Assembly: GCA_012271135.1 (NCBI GenBank)
Contig: JAAXGZ010000152.1
Span: 18,940 to 82,939, forward strand
Source: Caldilineales bacterium
GTDB taxonomy: Bacteria > Chloroflexota > Anaerolineae > Caldilineales > Caldilineaceae
DNA length: 64,000 nucleotides
Direction of reading: 5' to 3'
Positions 24,467-32,731 of this stretch are shown piece after piece (within the stretch, counting starts at the first letter, position 1; each line of letters opens with the position of its first letter). Made by a program: the position numbers and the translations under genes. The notes beneath the pieces are model-generated. The model was not told the origin of the DNA. It saw only the letters and a list, made by a program, of their open reading frames with translations, and did not search any database.

Positions 24467-25542
24467 CTAGTGTTGTGTCCCGGAAATAGCCGTGCATAAT
24501 CTCTGGATCTTGTGGAGGATGGAGTCGGCGGGGTCCGGGCGCCGGGGTTGCAGGGGTCGGTGAAGCGGCGAATCTTCGCCTTGAGCTGGGTAACGGAGGC
24601 AAAGGAGCCGCGGCGGATGGCCTTCTGCGTGATGATGCGGAACCGGATCTCGACCTGGTTGAGCCAGGAAGAGTAGGCGGGGATGAAGTGGAGATGGCAG
24701 CGGGGCCGGGCGGCCAGCCAACGCTTGACACGGGCGTGCTTGTGGGTGCCGTAGTTGTCGACGACGAGGTGGATGTCGAGGTTCGGGGGCACGTTGGCGT
24801 CGATGTGTCGGAGGAAGCCCGGGAACTCCTGGTGGCGGTGTCGCGGCCTGCACTGGGCGAGGACCCGGCCGGTGGCGATGTCCAGGGCGGCGAAGAGGGT
24901 GGTGGTGCCGTGGCGGAGGTAATCGTGCGTCACGCCTTCGACATAGCCCAGCCCGAGAGGCAGGAGGGGCTGGGTGCGCTCCAGGGCCTGGGTCCGGTTC
25001 TTCCCGTCGACGCGCAGCACCATCGCATGGTCGGGCGGATGGAGATGGAGGCCGACGATGTCGCGGACCGTCTCGACGAAGAAGGGATCGGTGGAGAGCT
25101 GGAAGTGCTTCTGCCGGTGGGGCTGGATGCTGAACGCGGTCCAGATACGCTGAACCGTGGACTTCGACAGCCCGATGACCTCGGCCATGGCACGACAGGT
25201 CCAGTGCGTGCTGCCGTCGGGGGATCGGGTCTCGAGCGTCTTCCGCAACAGCGTCATGACGCTGTCGTCCGGGATGGTGCGCGGCCTTCCCGGCCGGTGT
25301 TCGTCGTACAGGCCCATGAGGCCCTGGGTGCGAAAGCGTTCGCGCCACCGGCCGACCGTCTGGCGGCTGACGCGGAGCCGCGCGGCCACCGTCGTGTTGT
25401 CCAGGCCCTCGGCGCACAGCAGCACGATCCGGGCGCGGCGCACCAGGCCCGCGGGCAGACTGCGCGACCGGACCAGCGACGCGAGTTCCTCACGCGTGTC
25501 CCGGCTGACTTCAAGCAGCTGCAACGGACGTCCCCGGGCCAT
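24460..25542 (-). CDS. IS630 family transposase with altered C terminus
   Basis: A 360-residue DDE transposase. The N-terminal helix-turn-helix (NTTVAARLRVSRQTVGRW) and a second one (SKSTVQRIW) would bind the ends. The catalytic triad is recognisable as D in LRVDGKN, D in LVVDNYGTHKH and E in SWLNQVEIRF. The ATG at 25542 follows AGGAGGAAGG. The frame as given runs past the left end of the element. The expected family ending (ADSILHKIQRLCTAISGTQH, stopping inside the terminal repeat) is present in another frame, so a small deletion or frameshift near 24535 has replaced the tail. Activity is uncertain. Confidence 0.85.
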   Translation of the reverse strand: MARGRPLQLLEVSRDTREELASLVRSRSLPAGLVRRARIVLLCAEGLDNTTVAARLRVSRQTVGRWRERFRTQGLMGLYDEHRPGRPRTIPDDSVMTLLRKTLETRSPDGSTHWTCRAMAEVIGLSKSTVQRIWTAFSIQPHRQKHFQLSTDPFFVETVRDIVGLHLHPPDHAMVLRVDGKNRTQALERTQPLLPLGLGYVEGVTHDYLRHGTTTLFAALDIATGRVLAQCRPRHRHQEFPGFLRHIDANVPPNLDIHLVVDNYGTHKHARVKRWLAARPRCHLHFIPAYSSWLNQVEIRFRIITQKAIRRGSFASVTQLKAKIRRFTDPCNPGARTPPTPSSTRSRDYARLFPGHNTRA

Positions 25543-25623
25543 GGCCCCTTCCTCCTGCGGGCGGATGAGGAGCAAGATGCCTTGTCTTCGTCATTATGTC
25601 CACATACTTAAGGGACGCAACAC
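24470..25623 (-). mobile_element. IS630-family insertion sequence, 1154 bp
   Basis: The ends are imperfect inverted repeats, GTGTTGTGTCCC on the left and GGGACGCAACAC on the right (one mismatch), each flanked by TA (24468-24469 and 25624-25625). TA duplication is the hallmark of IS630/Tc1 transposition. The element holds a single leftward transposase gene. The right end lies at the edge of a degenerate region with a YCII pseudogene. Confidence 0.85.
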
Positions 25624-25626
25624 TAG

Positions 25627-27137
25627 TTACCGTATGGGGTGCAGTCGAGCTCGGAGTTGCGTTTCCGGCGTGCCAACAAGCTCGATCAGTGGCTTGAGGA
25701 CACCATCGCATGTTCTCCCTCCTGAATGTAGGCGACTCCGACCAACTACGGGGCCGGTTCCCAACGGAGTCAACGGTACAAGGACTGCTGTGTGGTTGAT
25801 CAAAGACAGGACCGTAAGCTTTCCACCCCATTCAAAGCGTCAGAAGGAGCACTTCAGCAGAGTGTGTTCGACCGTCACCCAAGCTTTGTCGGAGCCGGTT
25901 CTTTCCGTTTCCTGAGTTCCGACGTCATCGCGCCGTTGAAGTCCAGAACTTCAAACAACGGACGATCTCGGTTTCGCTGGAGCCTGGCATCGGATTTGGG
26001 CAACGCTTCGCCCACTCGATGGTCTCTTCCATGTTCGTTACTTGCCACAGCCAAAAGCCTGCCGCCAATTGCCAGTTGCCGCGAAGGGGCCGTCCGTGAC
26101 CGTGCGGTCCTGGCCATCAAACGCCACTCACTTGCCTTGAGACCTTCGCCAGCCAACAACACGTCTGCTTTGGTGAACTTGCCCATGGCCTCAAGGAGTT
26201 CGGTTGACAGCATCGTTCCTGATTCGCTGTCCCTGGTCGCCTTGAGCAACACCATCCCTTTCATCACCTTGGTCCTCGAATGGTCACGGGCGCGTGTCGC
26301 AGACCGGCACGCGCTTCCATAGTGGCGGAATGCCTGCCCGGATATGACTGCATTGGGCAACACCGCGGCGCGGGCGACATGACGCTCCGGCCAAGCGTGC
26401 GCTCGTCAGTGTACCGCCAGCCACACCACGAGGTGGACATCATCCTCGGTAATCTGCGGCAATGGTTTCGGGGGTTCGTAGGGTTCGAAGCCCAGTTCTT
26501 GATGACGGCCAGGATATTGCGAGCCTGAACTACGGGTTCGATTGAATCGTTCATGGCCTGTCGGAACCTGCGCACCGTTCGTTTAGGGCAGGGCGCGCTC
26601 AACGTGTCCACAGCTCGGTCAATGGCTTCCTGATTCTCCCCGGGTGGAGGGTTGGTGCGCACGATGTCGGCAGCCCTGCACAGTGCTCGGGGAATGTCGG
26701 GCTCGAGGTTGGACTTGTCGGCATGAAATTCCACTTGACGGCAACATCGTCCCGCGCAACCTGCCATGCCTCGTGGGCAAGGTCTGCAGTGTCGTTTGTG
26801 AGTTGCCGCGGTGTATGCCATCCGTTCGCAGGGCGCGCTGCATCCAAGCAGATCAGCGTTTCGTCGGGCAGAAGGGATCGGATGAATCCAGATTCTCCGT
26901 TGCCACAAAGCGGAACAGGGACTGTGAATGATCACCCACGCGGATGCAGAAGGCGCATCCGGCAATTGCCTTCGCCAAAGTCCTGGAAACACGTTCTACC
27001 AGAGCGAAACCGCGTCAGGCAGGAAAAGAACAGATGCAGATTGATTGAGCCGTGTAGCCGCGTAGCGTCTCGGCCCTGAAGCTAGAATTCGAAACCGTCA
27101 TGCGCTTGCGGGCGGACCAAGAAGGCTATACTGACTC
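25627..27137. other. Degenerate stretch between two IS630 elements
   Basis: About 1.5 kb in which the ORFs overlap in all frames with no family resemblance, except for the YCII/DGPF pseudogene on the minus strand at 25895-26264. The longer minus ORF 26264-26992 did not remind me of any family. The pattern of intact transposon ends around decayed genes suggests a graveyard between insertions. Confidence 0.5.
25895..26264 (-). pseudogene. YCII-related (DGPF domain) protein, broken
   Basis: Reading leftward from ATG 26264, MKGMVLLKATRDSESG and LSTELLEAMGKF, then VLLAGEGLKAS, match the opening of DGPF/YCII proteins. The family motif TDGPF then appears in a second frame (DRTVTDGPFA), EETIEWAKRCPNPMPGSSE in a third, and RPLFEVLDF in the first frame again. 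At least three frameshifts and a small deletion make it inactive. These proteins usually sit beside ECF sigma factor genes; none is visible here. Confidence 0.7.
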
Positions 27138-27139
27138 TA

Positions 27140-27781
27140 GTGCACCTTTACGGAAGTGGTTGGGATCAGATGGAGGCCATCTTGCCCCCTCACGGACCCA
27201 AGCAGACGATTCTGGCAGGCAGCCGCGGTTTGACCTTGCAGGCAGCGGACCGCCCGGTCCTGGAACGGTGGGCGCGGTCGCAGGCCCTGTCCCACCGCCA
27301 AGTGCAGCGGGCGCGCATGCTGCTGGGGCTGGCGGAGGGCCGCACGCTGGCGGCCCTGGACCTCGACACCGGCAAGGTGTACTACGCCGACGCCAAGCGG
27401 CATCGGCACCAGGCATGCCTGGCCTTCCTGCGGCAGTGGGCCCGGCGCTTCCCCACGCAGCGGGTGCATCCGGTCCTGGACCACTACTCCCCCCACAAGC
27501 ACCGCAAGGTGAAGAGTGGACGGAAGGCCCACCCCCGCTTCCACTTTCACGTCACCCCCACCGCCTGCGCCTGGCTGAACCCGGTCGAGCACTGGTTCAG
27601 CGCCCTGCAGCGCCAGGGGCTGGCCCGCGGCTCCTTCGCCGACGTGGCCGACCTGCGGGCGACCCTCGGTCGCTACGTGCGCGGCCGCAACCGCCGGGCC
27701 GCGCCTCCGCCGTGGAACACCAGGGCCGATGAACTCCTGGCCCGCATCGCACAGATCCGAAGAACTTGCGGAATGGTGCAC
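27140..27781 (+). mobile_element. Internally deleted IS630-family derivative, 642 bp
   Basis: The ends read GTGCACCTTTACGGAAGT on the left and, reversed, GTGCACCATTCCGCAAGT on the right. They are flanked by TA on both sides (27138-27139, 27782-27783), the IS630 signature. The repeats differ from those of the IS630 at 24470-25623, so this is a separate family. The inside encodes a shortened transposase. The right end lies about 60 bases from the presumed promoter of the first sugar-binding-protein gene. Confidence 0.75.
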
Positions 27782-27784
27782 TAG
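27170..27784 (+). pseudogene. IS630 transposase lacking its middle third
   Basis: The frame is open for about 204 codons from ATG 27170. The beginning (LERWARSQALSHRQVQRARM) is the usual IS630 N terminus. After LAEG it jumps straight to LAALDLDTGKVYYADA, a region normally about 150 residues further on, so the helix-turn-helix and first catalytic Asp are gone. The second Asp (VLDHYSPHKH) and the Glu (WLNPVEHWF) remain. The deletion kept the frame, leaving a clean ORF that ends in the right terminal repeat. It cannot be a working transposase. Confidence 0.75.
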
Positions 27785-27838
27785 GAATGTTTGTCTGCGC
27801 ACGGAAAGTTGTGCGTGTTTTGTCTTCTCAAACAAATT

Positions 27839-27865
27839 TTGACCATTGCATGTCTTTGTTACAAT
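27839..27865 (+). promoter_or_regulatory. Possible promoter of the first CUT1-sulfatase operon
   Basis: TTGACC (27839-27844) and TACAAT (27860-27865) are close to the sigma-70 hexamers, though the 15-base spacer is short. They lie 34 bases before the ATG of the binding-protein gene, in an AT-richer pocket (CAAACAAATTTTGACC) just outside the IS630 derivative. Confidence 0.4.
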
Positions 27866-27898
27866 GCGAATCTCAAAACCGGATAACGGAGGAAGAGC

Positions 27899-29215
27899 AT
27901 GACTGCATCTCGTATTTCCCGGCGCAGGTTTTTTCAAGGTTTGTCTTGGGTGGGAGTTGGCACGGTGGTCGCTGCCTGCACACCCATGCCAGCACCCACG
28001 GTGACCGAGGAGGGAGTTCCCGCCGCCGAAGCCATCCACATTCGCTTTGCGGGATGGGGCAATACGGAGGAGCTGACTCTTTATGAGAACATTGCCGCCG
28101 CCCACATGGAGGAGGACTCAGGCATTGAGATAGAGAACCTGGGATTCCCGGGCTCGGACTATGCCCAAAAACTTTTTTCTTGGATAGCTTCTGGGGATCC
28201 GCCGGAGAACCTCCGTACCGGTACCCAGTACTTCCCCACGCTGTGGGCGGACGGTGTCTTGCTGGCCCTGACGGAGTACTTCAATAGCACGCCGGATCTG
28301 CTGGATGACGCCCAATACATGACGGTACTGTATGACATCTACACGTTGGACAATGAAATGTTCGCCACCGTGATCGGTCCCAATGTCATGGCGGCCTACC
28401 TGAACATGGATATGCTGTCGGAGGCTGGTCTTGAATACCCGGGTGCAGATTGGACCTATGACGATTACGCCGCCATGGCCGTGGCCATGACCGGCGGTGA
28501 AGGTATGGAAAAGACCTTTGGTTCCAGCAACGCCTACTGGTGGATGGTGTGGGAGAGCCAGCTGTGGGCCCGGGGCGGGGATCTCTTCGATGCCATTTAC
28601 AATCCGACTCGCTGCCTGCTGGACAGCGAGGAGATGATCGAGACCTGTCGGTGGTTCCAGGACATGGTACACACCCATGGGGCAGCTCCGACCGCCGGTG
28701 AGGCGGCCGGCTTTGAAGGCGGCTGGAATTCGGGCCGCATCGGCATGGAGATAACCGGTACCTGGGCGGTAAACGCCCGGCGTAAGATTGATGCCTTTGC
28801 CTGGGATCTGGCTCACCTGCCACGGGAAAAGCACCAAGCGTCGGCCCATGCAGCCGGAGGCATCGTGATTCCCAATACAGTCGCACATCCCGACGCAGCC
28901 TGGTCACACGCGGCGTACCATCAGGGAGATCGCGCCCAGGAAATGTATGCACGTGATGGACTGAATGCGCCCATTATGCTGAAGTGGGCTACGTCTCCGG
29001 CGTTCCTGGAACTGGAGGGGGCTCCCCCGCATCACTCAGCCCGCGTGGATGCCATGGCTTACTCCCGAAACAGGGACTTCTACTTTGCTCAGTGGACCGA
29101 GGTGCGCAACAAGGCATTCAATCCCGAGATGGATAAGCTGATGACCGGAGAACAAACGCCAGAAGACACGGCCCTCAACATGGCACAGAAGGCTCAGGAA
29201 ATCCTCGACGCCTGA
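27899..29215 (+). CDS. Sugar ABC transporter substrate-binding lipoprotein (copy 1)
   Basis: A 438-residue family 1 extracellular solute-binding protein. The N terminus carries a twin-arginine signal (SRRRFFQG) and a lipobox (VVAACT), so the folded protein would be exported by Tat and lipid-anchored outside the cytoplasmic membrane. The mature part has the two-lobe pattern IRFAGWGN, ENLGFPGSDYAQKL, LTEYF and the aromatic-rich ligand region NAYWWMVWESQLWARGGDLF. GGAGG-type sequence precedes ATG 27899. It heads the rightward operon, but a terminator-like hairpin follows it, and a second copy comes next. Ligand probably an oligosaccharide, perhaps sulfated, judging from the sulfatase in the operon. 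Confidence 0.93.
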   Translation: MTASRISRRRFFQGLSWVGVGTVVAACTPMPAPTVTEEGVPAAEAIHIRFAGWGNTEELTLYENIAAAHMEEDSGIEIENLGFPGSDYAQKLFSWIASGDPPENLRTGTQYFPTLWADGVLLALTEYFNSTPDLLDDAQYMTVLYDIYTLDNEMFATVIGPNVMAAYLNMDMLSEAGLEYPGADWTYDDYAAMAVAMTGGEGMEKTFGSSNAYWWMVWESQLWARGGDLFDAIYNPTRCLLDSEEMIETCRWFQDMVHTHGAAPTAGEAAGFEGGWNSGRIGMEITGTWAVNARRKIDAFAWDLAHLPREKHQASAHAAGGIVIPNTVAHPDAAWSHAAYHQGDRAQEMYARDGLNAPIMLKWATSPAFLELEGAPPHHSARVDAMAYSRNRDFYFAQWTEVRNKAFNPEMDKLMTGEQTPEDTALNMAQKAQEILDA

Positions 29216-29242
29216 CATCCCACATGCGGGATGTGTGATTGG

Positions 29243-29270
29243 CCTGCCCTGCAATGAGTTGCAGGGCAGG
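29243..29270 (+). terminator. Terminator or attenuator between the two binding-protein genes
   Basis: A perfect 12-bp stem CCTGCCCTGCAA/TTGCAGGGCAGG with a TGAG loop and tail TTCCTTG, 27 bases past the first binding-protein stop. It would stop much of the transcription from the first gene. A TAGAAT box at 29343-29348 could serve a second promoter for copy 2. Confidence 0.7.
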
Positions 29271-29382
29271 TTCCTTGAGGTGCGGCATCCGGTGAGTTCG
29301 TTTCCGGCATCCGGTCTGATTTCTGGGAATATTGTCGTTTGCTAGAATTCAGGTCGCGAGCGCAACACAGTGGAGGCTGGAC

Positions 29383-30699
29383 ATGGTCCGTATGCAACTT
29401 TCCCGGCGCCGGTTCTTGCAAGGTGTGTCTTGGTTGAGTGCAGGCGCCTTGGTGGCCGCCTGTACCGCCCCCATGCCTACTCTGGCAGGCATGGATGAAG
29501 GTGCGGCGGCTGAGCCCGTTCGCATCCGCTTTGCCGGATGGGGCAATACCGAGGAATTGACTCTCTATGAGAATATCGCCGCCGCCCATAGGGAAGAAGA
29601 CCCGGGCATCGAGATTGAAAACCTGGGGTTCCCTTTCTCTGATTACGCCCAGAAGCTGTTTGCTTGGATTGCCTCCGGGGATCCGCCGGAAAATCTGCGC
29701 ACGGGTACGCAGTTCTTCCCGACGCTGTGGGCCGACGACGTGTTGTTGCCGTTGACCGAATACTTCAATGTCGAGGAGAACTTCCTGGATGACAGCCATT
29801 ACATGACGGAGCTGTTCGACATCTACACCATGGATGACGACATGTTTGCAACCGTCATCGGTCCCAACGTGATGGCGGCCTATCTGAACATGGATATGCT
29901 GGAAGCGGCCGGACTGGAGTATCCCGCGGAAACCTGGACCTATGACGATTGGGTTGCCATGGCCCAGGCCATGACGGGTGGTGAGGGCATTGATCGGACA
30001 TTCGGATCCACCAATGCCTACTGGTGGATGGTGTGGCAGGTGCAGCTTTGGGCCAGAGGCGGCGATCTCTTTGATCAGGTATACGACCCAACGACCTGTA
30101 CGCTTGACAGTGAAGCCATGGTGGCCACTTGCCGCTGGCATCAGGATCTGGTGCACACCCACAAGGTAGCCCCCACCGCCGGCGAGGCGGCGGGTTTTGA
30201 AGGCGGGTGGAATTCGGGACGCATCGGTATGGAAGTCACCGGCACGTGGGCCGTGAACGCCCGCCGCAAGATTGACGCGTTCAGCTGGGATCTGGCGCAC
30301 CTCCCCCAAGATATGCACCAGGCCACGTCACATCTGGCAGGCGGCATCGTAATCCCGAAAACCGCCCGGAATCCAGATGCGGCCTGGTCGCACGCGGCCT
30401 ATCACATCAAGGACCGGGCCCAGGAGATGTACGCCATGGATGGCCTGAACGCGCCCATCATGCTGAAGTGGTCCAACTCTCCCACCTTCCTGGAACTGGA
30501 AGGGGCCCCTCCTCGCCACAAGATTCGCGTGGACGCCATGTCGTATTCGCGCAACCGGGACTTCTACTTTGCCCAGTGGACGGAAGTTCGCAACAAGGCC
30601 TTCAATCCAGAAATGGACAAGCTGATGACAGGTGAGCAGACACCGGAAAACACCGCTCGCAACATGGCCCGAAAGGCCCAGGAGATTCTGGACGGTTAA
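29383..30699 (+). CDS. Sugar ABC transporter substrate-binding lipoprotein (copy 2)
   Basis: A 438-residue paralogue of the preceding gene: same length and, by eye, identical at most positions. The mature lobes are nearly the same, while the signal region and several binding-lobe residues differ (for example WQVQLWARGG against WESQLWARGG). It too has a Tat signal (SRRRFLQG) and lipobox (VAACT). TGGAGG six bases before ATG 29383 fixes the start; the track's earlier residues are not signal-like. A strong stem-loop separates it from the permease genes. Two binding proteins for one permease pair could widen the ligand range. Confidence 0.93.
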   Translation: MVRMQLSRRRFLQGVSWLSAGALVAACTAPMPTLAGMDEGAAAEPVRIRFAGWGNTEELTLYENIAAAHREEDPGIEIENLGFPFSDYAQKLFAWIASGDPPENLRTGTQFFPTLWADDVLLPLTEYFNVEENFLDDSHYMTELFDIYTMDDDMFATVIGPNVMAAYLNMDMLEAAGLEYPAETWTYDDWVAMAQAMTGGEGIDRTFGSTNAYWWMVWQVQLWARGGDLFDQVYDPTTCTLDSEAMVATCRWHQDLVHTHKVAPTAGEAAGFEGGWNSGRIGMEVTGTWAVNARRKIDAFSWDLAHLPQDMHQATSHLAGGIVIPKTARNPDAAWSHAAYHIKDRAQEMYAMDGLNAPIMLKWSNSPTFLELEGAPPRHKIRVDAMSYSRNRDFYFAQWTEVRNKAFNPEMDKLMTGEQTPENTARNMARKAQEILDG

Positions 30700-30773
30700 C
30701 ACACGGTACCCAGAATCAACACACTTCCATCTGGAATTTCCTGGCAGACAGCCAAGACAGAAGGGAACTTCGT

Positions 30774-30816
30774 GCGGCAGTTGCCCGGTCTCGACTCCGG
30801 ACCGGGCAACTGCCGC
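30774..30816 (+). repeat. 17-bp intergenic stem-loop between binding-protein and permease genes
   Basis: GCGGCAGTTGCCCGGTC pairs exactly with GACCGGGCAACTGCCGC around a nine-base loop. No T tract follows, so it is more likely to protect the upstream message from 3' exonucleases, or to partly terminate, than to be a full terminator. The same position is occupied by a hairpin in the other three ABC operons of the window. Confidence 0.8.
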
Positions 30817-30846
30817 CAGACTACCTGAAGGCAGGGAAACCGACTT

Positions 30847-31764
30847 GTGATTGGACGTCTTTTGGCTTCCCGGGGCCGGAATCTTACCCGGCGGGAAGCC
30901 CTCGAGTGCTACCTGTTTATTTCCCCGGTATGTATCGGACTTCTGGCTTTCACCATTGGCCCCATATTGGCTTCCCTCTATTTCAGTTTCACGGAATACA
31001 ACATTATCCGGGCACCGAAGTGGGTGGGTCTGGGAAAGTTCCATGACCTGATACAGGATGAACTGTTTTGGCAGTCCCTTAAGGTAACAAGCCTGTATGT
31101 GGTCATGCACCTGCCGCTAAGCCTGGTGCTGGCGTTGGGCATCGCCCTGCTCATGAACCAGAAAGTGCGTGGCATCATATTTTTCCGTACTGTCTATTAC
31201 CTGCCGTCAGTCGTGTCCGGTGTGGCCGTGGCACTGCTGTGGATGTGGATTTTCAATCCCGAATTTGGTATTCTCAACACGCTGCTGGCTTTGGTCAACA
31301 TCCGGGGACCGGCATGGCTCTTTGATGAGCACTGGTCCCTGCCGGCGATTGCCCTCATGAGTTTGTGGGGTGTGGGTGGCAGCATGCTGATCTACTTGGC
31401 GGGCCTGCAGGGCATCCCCAGCGAACTGTACGAGGCCGCGGAGATCGACGGTGCGTCTCGCTGGCGCCGGTTCTGGTTCATTACGTTACCGCTGTTGAGT
31501 ACCGTGATCCTGTTCAACCTGGTGATGGGCCTCATCGCGTCCTTCCAGGAGTTTACGCCGGCCTATGTCATGACCAGCGGAGGGCCGAATTTCTCCACCT
31601 TGTTCTACAACTATTACCTGTACGAGAACGCGTTCGAGTACCTGTACATGGGCTATGCCTCCGCCATGGCCTGGGTCCTGTTGGTGATTGTGCTGATCCT
31701 GACGCTGCTGGTATTCAAGTCCTCGCCCATGTGGGTGTTCTATCAGGAACGACAGAAGGAATAG
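30847..31764 (+). CDS. Sugar ABC transporter permease, MalF/UgpA type
   Basis: A 305-residue inner-membrane protein with six predicted helices. The coupling loop for the ATPase reads EAAEIDGASRWRRFWFITLP (EAA motif) near residue 200. It starts with GTG 30847, and its N terminus (RREALECYLFISPVCIG) is the usual CUT1 opening. The second permease begins three bases after its stop. No ATPase gene is in the operon. It would form the channel together with the next gene. Confidence 0.94.
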   Translation: MIGRLLASRGRNLTRREALECYLFISPVCIGLLAFTIGPILASLYFSFTEYNIIRAPKWVGLGKFHDLIQDELFWQSLKVTSLYVVMHLPLSLVLALGIALLMNQKVRGIIFFRTVYYLPSVVSGVAVALLWMWIFNPEFGILNTLLALVNIRGPAWLFDEHWSLPAIALMSLWGVGGSMLIYLAGLQGIPSELYEAAEIDGASRWRRFWFITLPLLSTVILFNLVMGLIASFQEFTPAYVMTSGGPNFSTLFYNYYLYENAFEYLYMGYASAMAWVLLVIVLILTLLVFKSSPMWVFYQERQKE

Positions 31765-31766
31765 CT

Positions 31767-32627
31767 GTGTCTGTAGCCCAGGGCACGAGCAGGACTACGG
31801 CGCGGCGCCTTGAACATTTCTTAACCTACTTGTTGCTGGTCACCGGGGGGGTGGTCATCTGTATCCCGTTCTTCTGGATGATCTCTACCTCCCTGAAGCA
31901 GCAGATGGATGTCTACCTCTTTCCCCCCCAATGGATCCCCGAGCCAGTGCAGTGGGACAACTATCGACAGGTCATGACCTTCTGGCCCTTTTGGACCTAT
32001 GTCGGCAACAGTGTCTTTGTCAGTGTGGGTTCGATCGTCGGCAAGCTGATTGCCAGTTCGCTGGCGGCCTATGGGTTCGCCCGTTTGCGGGCGCGCGGCC
32101 GGGATGTCATTTTTGTCATTCTGCTCAGTACCATGATGCTGCCCAGTCAGGTGACGCTGATTCCCCAGTTCATCCTGTTCAGCAAGCTGCGCTGGATTGA
32201 CTCGTTCAAGCCGTTGGTGGTACCGGCGTTTTTCTTAGGGCCATTCTACGTTTTCCTGCTGCGTCAGTTCTTTATGACCATCTCCTTTGAACTGGAAGAC
32301 GCGGCGCGCATGGACGGGTGCAATTCGCTGCAGGTCTTCTACCGCGTGATTCTGCCTCTCTCGATGCCGGCACTGGCCATAGTTGCCATCTTTGAATTCC
32401 GGGGACGTTGGAATGATTTCCTGGAACCGCTGATCTTCTTGAATTCGCCGTCCAAAAGAACGCTGGCGCTGGCGCTCCAGTTTTTCCAGGGTTCGGAAGG
32501 TGTGTTGCCTCAGCTGCATCTGCTGATGGCCGCCTCTTTCCTGAGCATGGTACCCCTGTTGGTGTTGTTCACGGTGGCCCAGAAGCGGTTCATCCAAGGC
32601 ATTGTCTTCACGGGGATCAAAGGCTGA
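31767..32627 (+). CDS. Sugar ABC transporter permease, MalG/UgpE type
   Basis: A 286-residue partner permease with six helices and the EAA-type loop LEDAARMDGCNSLQVFYRVI. The ending QKRFIQGIVFTGIKG is characteristic of MalG-type CUT1 permeases. The start is GTG 31767, directly after the MalF-type gene; the ORF track's long upstream extension lies in that gene. Followed by a sulfatase gene after about 100 bases. Confidence 0.94.
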   Translation: MSVAQGTSRTTARRLEHFLTYLLLVTGGVVICIPFFWMISTSLKQQMDVYLFPPQWIPEPVQWDNYRQVMTFWPFWTYVGNSVFVSVGSIVGKLIASSLAAYGFARLRARGRDVIFVILLSTMMLPSQVTLIPQFILFSKLRWIDSFKPLVVPAFFLGPFYVFLLRQFFMTISFELEDAARMDGCNSLQVFYRVILPLSMPALAIVAIFEFRGRWNDFLEPLIFLNSPSKRTLALALQFFQGSEGVLPQLHLLMAASFLSMVPLLVLFTVAQKRFIQGIVFTGIKG

Positions 32628-32731
32628 CCACAGGCGCCAACATTGCCTTTTTCCAGTTATCGTGTGTCCCGACCTCCCTCCTGCACCAGTTGCCGAGTCT
32701 TGTCCACGATTCACTGGAAGCTTCCGTCAAT

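Noticed and set aside
26264-26992. 242-codon minus ORF beside the YCII pseudogene
   Set aside because: I looked for an ECF sigma factor, the usual partner, but saw no sigma region motifs.
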